NCBI RefSeq assembly: GCF_007830515.1
Contig: NZ_VLKT01000058.1
Location: forward strand, 1-41,464
DNA: 41,464 nucleotides
Direction: 5' to 3'
From: Mesorhizobium tianshanense
GTDB lineage: Bacteria > Pseudomonadota > Alphaproteobacteria > Rhizobiales > Rhizobiaceae
In this document: piece by piece, positions 23,868 to 32,839 of the stretch
Position numbering within the stretch: the first letter of the stretch is position 1
Layout of the letters: every line of letters begins with the position of its first letter
The notes under the pieces: model-generated
What the model was told of the DNA's origin: nothing
Seen by the model: the letters and a program-made list of their open reading frames with translations, nothing else
The model's database searches: none
Position numbers and translations under genes: made by a program

Positions 23868-25124
23868 ATGCAGCCGCGGCGTCGCGCCCTGGCCCTTGTC
23901 GTCGATCACCAGGCCGCGATGGAAGCGATCGAGCGTGAAGGGCGCGTTGAAGTCGTGCGGTTCGTCCTTGGCGATGGTCCAGGCAAAGCACCAGCCGGAG
24001 GCCGGCGTCGCCTTGAAGCCGCCGTAGCACCAGCCGCAGTTGAGATACATGCCCGGCAGCGGACCGGTGGTGATGATCGGCGAACCGTCCATCGACATGT
24101 CGCAGAGGCCGCCCCATGAACGCAGCATGCGGACGCGGGCGAGACCTGGAAACAGCGCCAGCATCTCGCTCATCACCTCGTCGACAATAGGCAAACTGCC
24201 GCGCTGGGCGTAGCTGTTGTAGCCGTCGAGGTCGCCGCCATAGACGAGGCCCCCCTTATCCGATTGCGACATGTAGAAATGGCCCATGCCGAAGGTGAGG
24301 ACGGTATCGACGAACGGCTTCAGCGATTCCGTCACGAAGGCCTGCAGCACATGGCTCTCGATCGGCATCGTCCCGATGTCGGCAAGCTGCATGACGCGTC
24401 CGGTGCTGCCGGCCACCGCGACCGCCACCTTCTTGGCGCGGATCTCGCCGCGCGAAGTCGACACGCCGGTGACACGGTCGCCATCGCGCAGGAAGCCGGT
24501 AACCTCGCAATTCTCGATGATGTCGACGCCGCGACGGTCGGCGCCGCGCGCATAGCCCCAGGCAACGGCATCGTGACGGGCGGTGCCGGCGCGCGGCTGC
24601 ATAAGCCCGCCGATGATCGGGAAGCGCGCCGTGCCCGATACGTCCAGCGCCGGTATCAGACGTGCGATCTCAGCAGTGGTCATCAGTTCGGCGTCGACGC
24701 CGAGATGGCGCATGGCGTTGCCGCGCCGCGCAAAATCGTCGAGCTGGGCAGGCGTGTGCGCCAGGTTCAGGCAGCCGCGCTGCGAGAACATGACGTTGTA
24801 GTTGAGGTCGTGCGAAAGGTTCTCCCACAGCTTCATCGAATGTTCGTAGAAGCGCGTGTTGGCAGGCAGCAGGTAGTTGGAGCGGACAGCCGTCGTGTTG
24901 CGGCCGACATTGCCGGATCCGAGCCAGCCCTTCTCCAGCACCGCGACATTGGTGATGCCGTGCTCCTTGGCGAGATAATAGGCCGTTGATAGGCCATGGC
25001 CGCCACCGCCGATGACGATCACGTCATAGGACGCCTTCGGGTCCGGCTTGCGCCAGGCCGGCTTCCAGTCCCTGTTGCCGGTCAGCGCGTTTTTGAGAAG
25101 CGAAAAGGCCGAATATTCCGCCAT
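23865..25124 (-). CDS. soxB: Sarcosine oxidase beta subunit
   Basis: A 419-residue flavoprotein of the DAO family. YDVIVIGGGGHGLSTAYYLA (33-52) binds FAD, and LGSGNVGRNTTAVRSNY (69-84) is the conserved SoxB loop. H184 in TARHDAVAWGYARGA matches the histidine that carries covalent FMN in tetrameric sarcosine oxidase. ATG 25124 gives a family-normal N-terminus (AEYSAFSLLKNALTG); an ATG four codons upstream is also possible. It is the first gene of soxBDAG and is divergent from the MscS-type gene. Confidence 0.95.
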   Translation of the reverse strand: MAEYSAFSLLKNALTGNRDWKPAWRKPDPKASYDVIVIGGGGHGLSTAYYLAKEHGITNVAVLEKGWLGSGNVGRNTTAVRSNYLLPANTRFYEHSMKLWENLSHDLNYNVMFSQRGCLNLAHTPAQLDDFARRGNAMRHLGVDAELMTTAEIARLIPALDVSGTARFPIIGGLMQPRAGTARHDAVAWGYARGADRRGVDIIENCEVTGFLRDGDRVTGVSTSRGEIRAKKVAVAVAGSTGRVMQLADIGTMPIESHVLQAFVTESLKPFVDTVLTFGMGHFYMSQSDKGGLVYGGDLDGYNSYAQRGSLPIVDEVMSEMLALFPGLARVRMLRSWGGLCDMSMDGSPIITTGPLPGMYLNCGWCYGGFKATPASGWCFAWTIAKDEPHDFNAPFTLDRFHRGLVIDDKGQGATPRLH

Positions 25125-25158
25125 TCTTTTTGTCATCCGTTGCGGGCGATGCGGCACA

Positions 25159-25188
25159 CTATAGAGCAGGCCTCCGCCGCAAAGCCAA
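25159..25188 (-). promoter_or_regulatory. Candidate housekeeping promoter for soxB
   Basis: Reading the minus strand, TTGGCT (25183-25188) and CTATAG (25159-25164) are 18 bases apart, close to the rhizobial CTTGAC/CTATAT pattern. They lie 35 bases upstream of the soxB start. This is a sequence match only. Confidence 0.35.
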
Positions 25189-25322
25189 TATTGCGCCATC
25201 GCTTTTCGACTGGCCGACTTCGAAATGGGCCGGCGGAACGGGACGGCTTGCCCCGTGGTATGAGCGTCTTTATCAAGGACGAGCTTTAGAACACCTTGCC
25301 GTCCGTGAGTCGCCAGACAATC

Positions 25323-27812
25323 ATGCTTTTCCGACTGCTCCGCTTCGTTCTGGTCCTGGCGATCGTTGCCTCGGCGCAACTGTCGCTTGGTGCGGTGGCG
25401 CAGCGGCTTGACCAAGCTCCCTCCGGGCTGATCGCCGACCAACAGAAGATCCTGCAGGACCTGACGGCAAAGTCCGACAATTTCGAAAAGAAAATCCAAG
25501 AGGACGGCGAAGACGACGCCAGCCTCGTCGATATCCGCCTGCAGCTCGAGGAAATGTCGCGAGGTGCGCTGAATAGCGCGCTTGCCTTCCGCCCGCGCCT
25601 TACGGAGATCAACGCAAGGCTCGAGCAGCTCGGGGCGCCGCCGGCCGAGGGCCAGCCGCCCGAGCCCGACATCGTGACCAGCGAACGCCAGGCGCTGGCG
25701 TCCGAAAAGGCCGAGATCAATGCGGTCATCGCCGCGGCGCAAAATCTGTCGATCGGTATCAGCGGCCTCATTGACAAGATCGCCAATATGCGCAGCGAGC
25801 TGTTTCGCAACCTGCTCACCAAGCGCTACGTGCTGTCCGATGCACTGAGCCCTGAGGTCATTTCCGATGCCAACGACGAATATGCAGGCCTCTACAAAGC
25901 GGTGTCGTCGTGGCTGACCTTCGCCTTCAAGTTCAAGTTCCAGGCCGTGTTGGCCGCGACCTTGACGGCACTTTCACTGGCGGCCGTGCTTTTTGTCGGT
26001 GGGCGGCGCCTGTTCGGGCGTGTGTTCGAAGCGGATCCTTCCGTCGAGGATCCGTCCTATCTCAGCCGGCTATCGGTGGCGTTCTGGTCGACATTGCTGC
26101 CGACGTTGGCGGTCGGTGTCTTCCTGGTTTCGACCGTTTTCTTTTTCAATTATTACAATGTGTTGCGCGGTGACATTGGCGTTTTCCTGAATGCGCTGGC
26201 CGCGGTTGTCGCGGTGGTGTTCTGCGTCAACCGGATGACCAATGCGGCGCTGGAGCCACGGCTGCCCAACTGGCGTCTCATTCCCGTCGAAACCGGTCCG
26301 GCGCGCTGGCTGGTGCGGCTGACGACCGCGATGGCGGTGGTCATCGGCATCAACTATTTCCTGTCGGTCGTCAACGACACGGTGGGATCGCCGCTGTCGG
26401 TGACCATCGCCCGAAGTTTTGTCGCCACAATCATCGTTGGCGTCATCCTGATCCTGATGGGGCTGCTGAAGCCGTTCAGGGCCGCCGACGGAACCTGGCG
26501 TCCCTGGCCGGCCTGGCTGCGCTACACCGCCGTCGCGCTCGGCCTTTCCACCATTGCGGTGGCGCTGCTCGGTTATATCGGCCTCGCCATCTTTGTTTCG
26601 CGGCAGGTCGTGGTCACCGGCACCGTTCTGGTCACTGCGTATATCGGCTTCCTGTCGGCGCGAGCGGTCAGCGAGGAAGGCAGCTTTGCCAAAACCTCGA
26701 TCGGGCGCTGGCTATCGGCCCATTCCAGTTATGAGGAGTCCGCACTCGACCAGCTCGGCCTTGTCGTCAGCGTCGCCATCAACCTGATGATCGTGCTGGT
26801 GTTCCTGCCGTTGATCCTGTTGATGTGGGGCTTTCAGCCCGGCGACATCGAGGCTTGGGGCTACAAGCTGGCTACGGGCCTCACCATCGGCTCGGTGACG
26901 ATCTCGGTGACCGGCATCCTGACCGGCATCGTTGTCTTCATCATCGGCTATTTCCTGACACGCTGGTTCCAGGGCTGGCTCGACGGCTCGGTGATGGCGC
27001 GCGGCAAGGTCGACCCCGGCGTGCGCAACTCGATCCGGCTGGTGGTCGGCTATATCGGCGTCGCGCTCGCAGCACTCGTCGGGGTCTCGGCGGCGGGCAT
27101 CGACCTCTCCAATCTGGCGCTCGTCGCCGGCGCCCTGTCCCTCGGCATCGGCTTTGGTCTGCAGAATGTCGTCTCCAATTTCGTCTCGGGCCTGATCCTG
27201 CTGGCCGAACGGCCGTTCAAAGTCGGCGACTGGATCATTGCCGGCCAAGTGTCTGGCACGGTCAAGAAGATCAGTGTGCGCGCCACCGAGATCGAGACCT
27301 TCCAGCGGCAGTCGGTGATTCTGCCCAACTCCGATCTGATCAACGGACCGGTGGGAAACTGGACGCATCGCAACAAGCTGGGGCGCATCGAAATTCAGAT
27401 TGGTGTCGCTTATGGCTCGGACGCCAGGCGCGTTCACGAGATCCTTCTTGATATCGCCCGCAACCATCCGCTGGTGCTCAAGAATCCGGAGCCTTTCGTC
27501 CTGTTCGCGGCATTCGCGGACTCATCGCTGAATTTTGAAGTCAGAGTTTTTCTTGCCGATGTCAGCAATGGCATCCTTGTTCAAAACGACATCCGCTTCG
27601 CCATCCTCGATGCATTCAAGGCAGAAGGCATCGAAATCCCGTTCCCGCAACGGGACATTCATATGAGATCAACTGCCCCGCTGGCGAAATGGCCGACGGA
27701 CGACGATCAAGTCGAAGCCGAATTTGCCGAGCGGGAGCACGCCAGAGCAAAGGCCGCCGTGCCTCAACCCATGATAGGCCGGCGCAAAACCCGCAGGCCG
27801 GACCCGGCCTGA
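25323..27812 (+). CDS. Mechanosensitive ion channel, MscS family with DUF3772-type periplasmic domain
   Basis: An 829-residue inner-membrane protein. A signal-like segment (MLFRLLRFVLVLAIVASAQL) is followed by a coiled-coil-rich periplasmic region of about 170 residues, several transmembrane helices, and the MscS pore and beta domain near the C-terminus (GIGFGLQNVVSNFVSGLILL, ERPFKVGDWI, SVILPNSDLINGPVGNWT). Such channels release solutes on hypo-osmotic shock. The chosen start is ATG 25323; in-frame TTG 25296 and GTG 25305 lie upstream and no ribosome site is decisive. It neighbours osmolyte (betaine/sarcosine) metabolism genes, although it is divergent from them. Confidence 0.9.
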   Translation: MLFRLLRFVLVLAIVASAQLSLGAVAQRLDQAPSGLIADQQKILQDLTAKSDNFEKKIQEDGEDDASLVDIRLQLEEMSRGALNSALAFRPRLTEINARLEQLGAPPAEGQPPEPDIVTSERQALASEKAEINAVIAAAQNLSIGISGLIDKIANMRSELFRNLLTKRYVLSDALSPEVISDANDEYAGLYKAVSSWLTFAFKFKFQAVLAATLTALSLAAVLFVGGRRLFGRVFEADPSVEDPSYLSRLSVAFWSTLLPTLAVGVFLVSTVFFFNYYNVLRGDIGVFLNALAAVVAVVFCVNRMTNAALEPRLPNWRLIPVETGPARWLVRLTTAMAVVIGINYFLSVVNDTVGSPLSVTIARSFVATIIVGVILILMGLLKPFRAADGTWRPWPAWLRYTAVALGLSTIAVALLGYIGLAIFVSRQVVVTGTVLVTAYIGFLSARAVSEEGSFAKTSIGRWLSAHSSYEESALDQLGLVVSVAINLMIVLVFLPLILLMWGFQPGDIEAWGYKLATGLTIGSVTISVTGILTGIVVFIIGYFLTRWFQGWLDGSVMARGKVDPGVRNSIRLVVGYIGVALAALVGVSAAGIDLSNLALVAGALSLGIGFGLQNVVSNFVSGLILLAERPFKVGDWIIAGQVSGTVKKISVRATEIETFQRQSVILPNSDLINGPVGNWTHRNKLGRIEIQIGVAYGSDARRVHEILLDIARNHPLVLKNPEPFVLFAAFADSSLNFEVRVFLADVSNGILVQNDIRFAILDAFKAEGIEIPFPQRDIHMRSTAPLAKWPTDDDQVEAEFAEREHARAKAAVPQPMIGRRKTRRPDPA

Positions 27813-27829
27813 TCCGAATAATAATGGCA

Positions 27830-27880
27830 TGAATGCGGCATTCAGTTGCCGTTCAGCTTGCATCCCATATAAGCTTGCAT
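27830..27880. promoter_or_regulatory. Regulatory-looking repeats upstream of the small exported protein
   Basis: TGAATGC-G-GCATTCA is a perfect dyad at 27830-27844. TTCAG recurs 11 bases apart (27841, 27852), a spacing typical of OmpR-type regulator sites. AGCTTGCAT recurs 17 bases apart (27855, 27872). All lie 60-110 bases upstream of the start at 27940. No regulator can be named. Confidence 0.4.
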
Positions 27881-27939
27881 GCAAAGGGCGAGAATGCCTT
27901 GCGAATGCAACAGAGGCGGTGGAAACACCGATACTGCAC

Positions 27940-28203
27940 ATGTGGAAGTCTCTCGTCGCCGCCATCGCTCTTCTTGCCGTGGGCGGTTCGGCCTTCGCCG
28001 CCAGCGCGGTCAACAAGGACGCCGAGACCCGCACGCTGGTCGTGACCGAAGGCGGTGGCAAGACGGAGCTGGCGCTGGCCGCCGGCGAAACCGCGGAATT
28101 CTGCCCAAACGGGTGTTTCGTTACCATGCCGAATGGCGACCTCGAGGCGCTGACCGGTTCGGAGACGATCGAAATCTCGGATGGCGTCGCCCGCATCAAG
28201 TAA
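27940..28203 (+). CDS. Small exported protein of unknown function
   Basis: An 87-residue protein with a clear signal peptide: WKSLVAAIALLAVGGSAFA-AS suggests cleavage after about residue 19. The mature part of about 68 residues is mainly beta-predicted (TRTLVVTEGGGKTELALAAG) and has two cysteines in FCPNGCFV that could form a disulfide. ATG 27940 is chosen because the signal peptide starts there; an upstream in-frame ATG gives a 37-residue cysteine-rich leader of low plausibility. I do not recognise a family. A dedicated terminator follows, so it is probably monocistronic. Confidence 0.75.
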   Translation: MWKSLVAAIALLAVGGSAFAASAVNKDAETRTLVVTEGGGKTELALAAGETAEFCPNGCFVTMPNGDLEALTGSETIEISDGVARIK

Positions 28204-28238
28204 CCCGCATCAAGCAACGTTGACGCGTTGTTTTTCGA

Positions 28239-28262
28239 GGCCGGGCAATGCCCGGCCTTTTA
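28239..28262 (+). terminator. Intrinsic terminator
   Basis: GGCCGGGC-AAT-GCCCGGCC forms a perfect 8-bp GC-rich stem at 28239-28257, followed by TTTTAT. It lies 36 bases after the stop codon of the small exported protein gene. Confidence 0.85.
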
Positions 28263-28417
28263 TCGTTTCGGGTCATCGAACCTTAACGATGAAGGAGGAA
28301 ATACCGTCACGCTGACCATGCCAGGCTTGGCGTTTTAACGTTCGCTGCGCTGTTCCCCGCTATATCGGGCCGAAGACGCCGAAGCACGGCGCGGCGGGTT
28401 TAAGCAGGGCAAAGAAA

Positions 28418-29851
28418 ATGGATGCGCGGTCGGACAGGAACGCAATCCCGCTTGCGGTCGACCTCGACGGCACGCTGATCGCGACGGACCTGTTGTGGGA
28501 AGGGCTGTTCATCCTTCTCAAGAAGAATCCGCTCTATATTTTCCTCGTGCCGTACTGGCTCGTGGGCGGACCGGCGCGGTTGAAGCAGGCCGTCGCGCAA
28601 CGCATCGACATCGATCCCGCATCGATGCCTTACCGCGAGGTGCTGCTTCAGCGCCTTCGCACCGAACATGGCGAGGGCCGCCAGATCGTGTTGGCGACCG
28701 GCACGCCGCGCAAATTCGCCGAGGCGATCGCCGCGCATCTGGGGATATTCGATCGCGTCCTGGCGACCGATGGCCCCCACAACATGACCTCAGCCAGCAA
28801 GTGCGCGTCGCTTGTCGCCGCTTATGGCGATGGCGGCTTCGACTATGCCGGAAACAGCCGGCACGACCTTAGGGTATTCGACGCCGCGCGCACGGCAATC
28901 GTCGTCGCGCCCGACCGCGCTGCCGCGCGCTGGCAGGCCGCGCACAGTGCCGAAATGATGCCGGCGCCGAAGCCGACATTCAGAACCATCGTCAAGATGC
29001 TGCGTGTTCATCAATGGCTGAAGAATTCGCTCATCGCCGTGCCGATGGTGCTGTCGCACGAATACTTCAACGTCGACATGATCTGGAAATGCCTGTTGGC
29101 ATTCGTCTCGTTCAGCGCGGTGGCTTCGGCCATCTACATCCTCAACGATTTCTTCGATCTCGCGCTCGACCGCAAACATCTGACCAAGCGCAACCGGCCA
29201 TTCGCCAGCGGCGCGCTGTCGATCCCGTTCGGCCTCGGTTCGATGGTGGTGCTGCTTGCAGCAGGTGTTGGCGCAGGGCTTCTGCTGCCGATCGAATTCC
29301 TCGGCGTGCTCTTCGGCTACGTGATCATCACCACCGCCTATTCGCTGTCGTTCAAGCGCATGCTCTTGATCGACGTGCTGACGCTGGCCGGTCTCTACAC
29401 GATCCGCGTTCTGGCGGGCGCCGCGGCGACCGGCGTCGACGTTTCGTTCTGGCTGCTGGCCTTCTCGATCTTCTTTTTCCTGTCGCTGGCGCTGGTGAAG
29501 CGTTTTGTCGAGTTGCGTACGACCGCCATTCCGGCGGGCGAGCGTATCGCCGGCCGCGGCTACCGCACCGAAGACCAGGAGATCGTCGCCCAGGCGGGCA
29601 TGGCCTCGGCCTTTTCCTCGGCATTGGTGCTGGCGCTCTATATGGACAGCGTTGCGGTGCGCGAACTCTATCCGCACCCTTGGCTGGTCTGGCCGCTGGC
29701 CCCGATCGTGCTTTACCTGACCATGCGCGTCTGGATACTCGCCCGCCGCGACGAGATGCATGACGATCCGGTCGTCTTCATCATCCGCGACTGGCGCAGC
29801 CAGATCGTCGTGCTCATCGGCGTCGTGTTTCTGGTCGCCGGAGGCTGGTAG
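28418..29851 (+). CDS. HAD-UbiA fusion prenyltransferase (polyprenyl-phosphate phosphoribosyltransferase-like)
   Basis: A 477-residue fusion. Residues 11-185 form a HAD phosphatase-like domain (AVDLDGTLI with D15/D17, and LATGTPRKF). Residues 190-477 form a polytopic UbiA prenyltransferase with RVHQWLKNSLIAVPMV, the Mg-binding NDFFDLALDRKHLTKRNRP and about eight helices. The UbiA part resembles the decaprenyl-phosphate phosphoribosyltransferase branch, and the HAD part could then remove the 5-phosphate. Together they would make polyprenyl-phospho-ribose. The next gene, a DprE1-like oxidase two bases downstream, fits that role. It is the first gene of a carbohydrate-lipid cluster. Confidence 0.87.
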   Translation: MDARSDRNAIPLAVDLDGTLIATDLLWEGLFILLKKNPLYIFLVPYWLVGGPARLKQAVAQRIDIDPASMPYREVLLQRLRTEHGEGRQIVLATGTPRKFAEAIAAHLGIFDRVLATDGPHNMTSASKCASLVAAYGDGGFDYAGNSRHDLRVFDAARTAIVVAPDRAAARWQAAHSAEMMPAPKPTFRTIVKMLRVHQWLKNSLIAVPMVLSHEYFNVDMIWKCLLAFVSFSAVASAIYILNDFFDLALDRKHLTKRNRPFASGALSIPFGLGSMVVLLAAGVGAGLLLPIEFLGVLFGYVIITTAYSLSFKRMLLIDVLTLAGLYTIRVLAGAAATGVDVSFWLLAFSIFFFLSLALVKRFVELRTTAIPAGERIAGRGYRTEDQEIVAQAGMASAFSSALVLALYMDSVAVRELYPHPWLVWPLAPIVLYLTMRVWILARRDEMHDDPVVFIIRDWRSQIVVLIGVVFLVAGGW

Positions 29852-29853
29852 GC

Positions 29854-31206
29854 ATGGCGGAAGAACGGTTCCAGAGCTTCGGTCTTGCCACGCCGCCGGC
29901 ACACGATGTGATCCCGGCGAATGACGCTGTCGCATTGCTGAAGAGCGGCAAGGCGACAAGAAATGCCTTGCTTGCCTACGGCAACGGCCGCTCCTACGGC
30001 GATTCGTGCCAGAACGAGGCCGGCATGGTCGTCGACATGCGGCCGCTGAACCGCATCCGCGCCTTCAATGCTGAGACCGGCGTGATCGAGGCCGAGGCCG
30101 GCGTGCTTCTGTCCGACATCATCGCCCATGCTGCGCCACACGGTTTCTTTCCGGCGGTCGTTCCGGGTACGCAGTTCGTCACGCTCGGCGGCGCTATCGC
30201 CAATGACGTTCACGGCAAGAACCATCACCGGCGCGGCACCTTCGGCTGCCATGTCGAATCCTTCACGCTGCTCAGATCGGATGGACGGACCCATCACTGC
30301 TCGGCCGCCGACAATGCACGCCTGTTTGCGGCGACGATCGGCGGCATGGGGCTGACCGGACTGATCCTGTCCGCATCGATCCGGCTGATGCGGGTGCCAT
30401 CGCTCGACATCGTCGAGAAGGCGGCGCCGTTCCGCGACCTCGGCGAATTCTTCGAGCTTGCCGAAGCGGCCGACCAGGCCAACGAATATGCCGTCGCCTG
30501 GATCGACCAGCTTGCCGGCGGCCACAGCCGTGGGCGTGGGCTGCTGTTCACCGGCAATCACGCCGAGCATGGTTCGCCTGCGGCCTTGCGTGCCGGCGGA
30601 AATCTTTCGGTGCCGTTCCAGCCGCCGTTCAACGTACTCAATCGGCCGTTCCTCACTGCCTTCAACGCTGCCTACAGGTGGAAAAAAGGCTGGTCTACGA
30701 CACCGCGCCAGGTCGGCTATCAGGGCTTTTTCTTTCCGCTCGACGGCGTCGGCAACTGGAACCGGCTCTACGGACCGAACGGGCTTTTCCAGCACCAGAG
30801 CGTGGTGCCGGAAGACGTGGCGCGCCTGGCGGTGCCGGCCTTGCTTGCGGCGGCCAAGCGGGCCGGGCAGGGATCGTTCCTGACGGTCCTGAAGCGCTTC
30901 GACTCGATCCGTTCACCGGCACTGCTGTCGTTCCCGCGGCCGGGTTTCACGCTGACGCTGGATTTCCCCAACCGCGGCCGGGCGACGCTGGCGCTGTTGA
31001 AGGAACTCGACCACATCACGGTCGGGGCCGGTGGCGCGGTCAATCCCTACAAGGACACCCGCATGGGTGCCGATATTTTCGCCGCGTCCTTTCCGGAATG
31101 GCAGCGCCTCGAGGCCATCCGCGACCCAGCCTTCATGTCGAGCTTCTGGGCGCGAACGGCGAAAAAGCTCGAGGTGCGGCGCGGAACCGTCGAAGCCGCG
31201 GAATAG
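29854..31206 (+). CDS. DprE1-like FAD oxidase (polyprenylphospho-ribose 2-oxidase homologue)
   Basis: A 450-residue flavoprotein of the VAO/ALO group. AYGNGRSYGDSCQNE (41-55), VPGTQFVTLGGAIANDVHG (103-121) and KNHHRRGTFG (122-131) match DprE1, which oxidises the 2-hydroxyl of decaprenyl-phospho-ribose in arabinose-donor synthesis. The active-site lysine corresponds to K400 in NPYKDTR. The cysteine targeted by benzothiazinones in mycobacteria appears to be T368 here (GFTLTLDFP). It follows the HAD-UbiA gene by two bases. No classical DprE2 gene is visible; the SDR downstream may replace it. Confidence 0.85.
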   Translation: MAEERFQSFGLATPPAHDVIPANDAVALLKSGKATRNALLAYGNGRSYGDSCQNEAGMVVDMRPLNRIRAFNAETGVIEAEAGVLLSDIIAHAAPHGFFPAVVPGTQFVTLGGAIANDVHGKNHHRRGTFGCHVESFTLLRSDGRTHHCSAADNARLFAATIGGMGLTGLILSASIRLMRVPSLDIVEKAAPFRDLGEFFELAEAADQANEYAVAWIDQLAGGHSRGRGLLFTGNHAEHGSPAALRAGGNLSVPFQPPFNVLNRPFLTAFNAAYRWKKGWSTTPRQVGYQGFFFPLDGVGNWNRLYGPNGLFQHQSVVPEDVARLAVPALLAAAKRAGQGSFLTVLKRFDSIRSPALLSFPRPGFTLTLDFPNRGRATLALLKELDHITVGAGGAVNPYKDTRMGADIFAASFPEWQRLEAIRDPAFMSSFWARTAKKLEVRRGTVEAAE

Positions 31207-31330
31207 ATGAAATTCGAATGGTTCGTGGTTAACGAACCGATAAGGTACAGCTTTACTCAAAACATTCTTGCTGCTTCACGAAATGTTTGCAGGTTTGTAA
31301 TAGGACGTCTGAAGGGTTTGGTGGGAAAAC

Positions 31331-31795
31331 ATGAAGTACATCGTCTTCATTCTGTTCACGGTCATGACCAATGCCGCCGCGCAGCTCATGCTGAAGCAGG
31401 GTATGATGTCGCTTGCCCCGATTTCCTTCGAGGGCACCAATCCGTTGCTGAAGCTGTTGCAGATCGTCTTCAGCCCGTGGATTTTCCTCGGCCTGTCCAC
31501 CTTCGTCATCTCGATGGCGTCGCACCTCTACGTGCTGTCCAAGGTCGAGCTCAGCTTTGCCTATCCGTTCCTCAGCCTCGCCTATGTCGCCGTTGCGATC
31601 TTCGCCTATATCATCTTCCGCGAAGACCTCAATGCCTGGCGCGTCGCCGGCATCGCCTTCATCTGCGTCGGTACGGTGCTGATCGCTCAAAGTGGCCGGG
31701 ACTTGGGCAGCCGGGATTTGGGCGGCCGGGGACATGAGGACCAGACGGCTGGCCTTTCCCCCGAAAAGATTCACACCAGCGGGATCGTTCGATGA
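31331..31795 (+). CDS. Small four-helix EamA/SMR-type membrane protein
   Basis: A 154-residue protein with four hydrophobic segments in about the first 120 residues (from FILFTVMTNAAAQLMLKQG to WRVAGIAFICVGTVLIAQ), followed by a soluble, glycine- and charge-rich tail. The fold matches EmrE/EamA half-size proteins, including the ArnE/ArnF flippase subunits for undecaprenyl-phosphate-linked aminoarabinose. In this cluster a role in flipping a polyprenyl-phospho-sugar is plausible. ATG 31331 follows GGGAAAAC. The 124-bp gap before it is AT-richer than its surroundings and may hold an internal promoter. It overlaps the SDR gene by four bases. Confidence 0.75.
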   Translation: MKYIVFILFTVMTNAAAQLMLKQGMMSLAPISFEGTNPLLKLLQIVFSPWIFLGLSTFVISMASHLYVLSKVELSFAYPFLSLAYVAVAIFAYIIFREDLNAWRVAGIAFICVGTVLIAQSGRDLGSRDLGGRGHEDQTAGLSPEKIHTSGIVR

Positions 31796-32799
31796 GACAT
31801 GTGATTTTCGGCGGCGACGGTTTCGTCGGCCGCCACCTTGCACCGAAACTTCTGGCCGACGGCGAGGAGGTGGTTGTCGCCGATATCGCCAGGAGCGACT
31901 TGCCGCATTACCGCTCGGTCCGCCATGTCAGCTGCGACGTCACCGATCCGGCCTCGGTCGCTTCGGTCGGGCTGAAGGCCGACGACATGGTCTACAATCT
32001 GTCGGCGAAAATGCTGTCGCCGATCCAGGTGCGCGCAAAGCGCCACGATTTCTTCTTCCCGGTGAATTTCCACGGCACCGAGCACATCATACAGGCGATG
32101 GACAGAGCCGGCGCACCAAGGCTCGTTCACTATACGACCGACATGATCTACGGCCATACGATCACACAACCGATGACCGAGGAGCATCCGGTCTCGCCGC
32201 TCGGCGAATATGGCTGGTCGAAGCAGAAGACCGAGGAACTTGCCGCCGAATGGCGCAAGCGCGGCATGTCGATCTCGCTGTTTCGGCCGCGCCTCATCAT
32301 CGGCCCCGGCCGCCTCGGTATCCTCGAAAAACTGTTCAAGCTGATCGACTGGAACCTCCCGGTGCCGATGATCGGCTCGGGCAGGAACCCCTACCAGTTC
32401 ATCTCGGTGTTCGACTGCGCCGAGGCCGCGCGCGCCGCCTGGAAGGCCGGTGTGCCTGATGAGGCCTATAATCTCGGTTCGCTCAACCCGCCGCCGGTTC
32501 GGAAATTGCTCGGCGACCTGATCAGGCATGCCGGTTCGAAATCGATCCTGATCCCGACACCGGGCTGGGCGGTCAAGCGCACGCTCGACCTGCTCGACCT
32601 CTTGAACATGCCGATCATGGATCCGGAGCAGTATCTGATCGCCGATGAGGACTGCGTGCTCGACGTATCCAAGGCCGAACGCCAGCTCGGCTGGGTGCCG
32701 CAACATCGCGACGAGGACATGCTGATCGCCGCCTACAGCGAATACCGCACCGGGAAAGACGGCCATGCCGTCGCCGCAAAACATGTGCCCGCGGAATAA
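31792..32799 (+). CDS. Extended SDR: NAD-dependent epimerase/dehydratase-like
   Basis: A 335-residue Rossmann protein. The nucleotide loop is VIFGGDGFVGRHL (4-16) and the catalytic pair is Y139/K143 in YGWSK. SLFRPRLIIGPGR is the typical extended-SDR segment. Such enzymes epimerise, reduce or dehydrate sugar nucleotides. Here it could act on the 2-keto product of the DprE1-like oxidase, replacing DprE2, or make a separate sugar donor. ATG 31792 overlaps the preceding gene (ATGA). Downstream, 40 bp separate it from the aminotransferase gene. Confidence 0.85.
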   Translation: MRHVIFGGDGFVGRHLAPKLLADGEEVVVADIARSDLPHYRSVRHVSCDVTDPASVASVGLKADDMVYNLSAKMLSPIQVRAKRHDFFFPVNFHGTEHIIQAMDRAGAPRLVHYTTDMIYGHTITQPMTEEHPVSPLGEYGWSKQKTEELAAEWRKRGMSISLFRPRLIIGPGRLGILEKLFKLIDWNLPVPMIGSGRNPYQFISVFDCAEAARAAWKAGVPDEAYNLGSLNPPPVRKLLGDLIRHAGSKSILIPTPGWAVKRTLDLLDLLNMPIMDPEQYLIADEDCVLDVSKAERQLGWVPQHRDEDMLIAAYSEYRTGKDGHAVAAKHVPAE

Positions 32800-32839
32800 C
32801 AGGCCCGCCGAGTAAAGGGTCAATAGGAGATTTCTTGAG

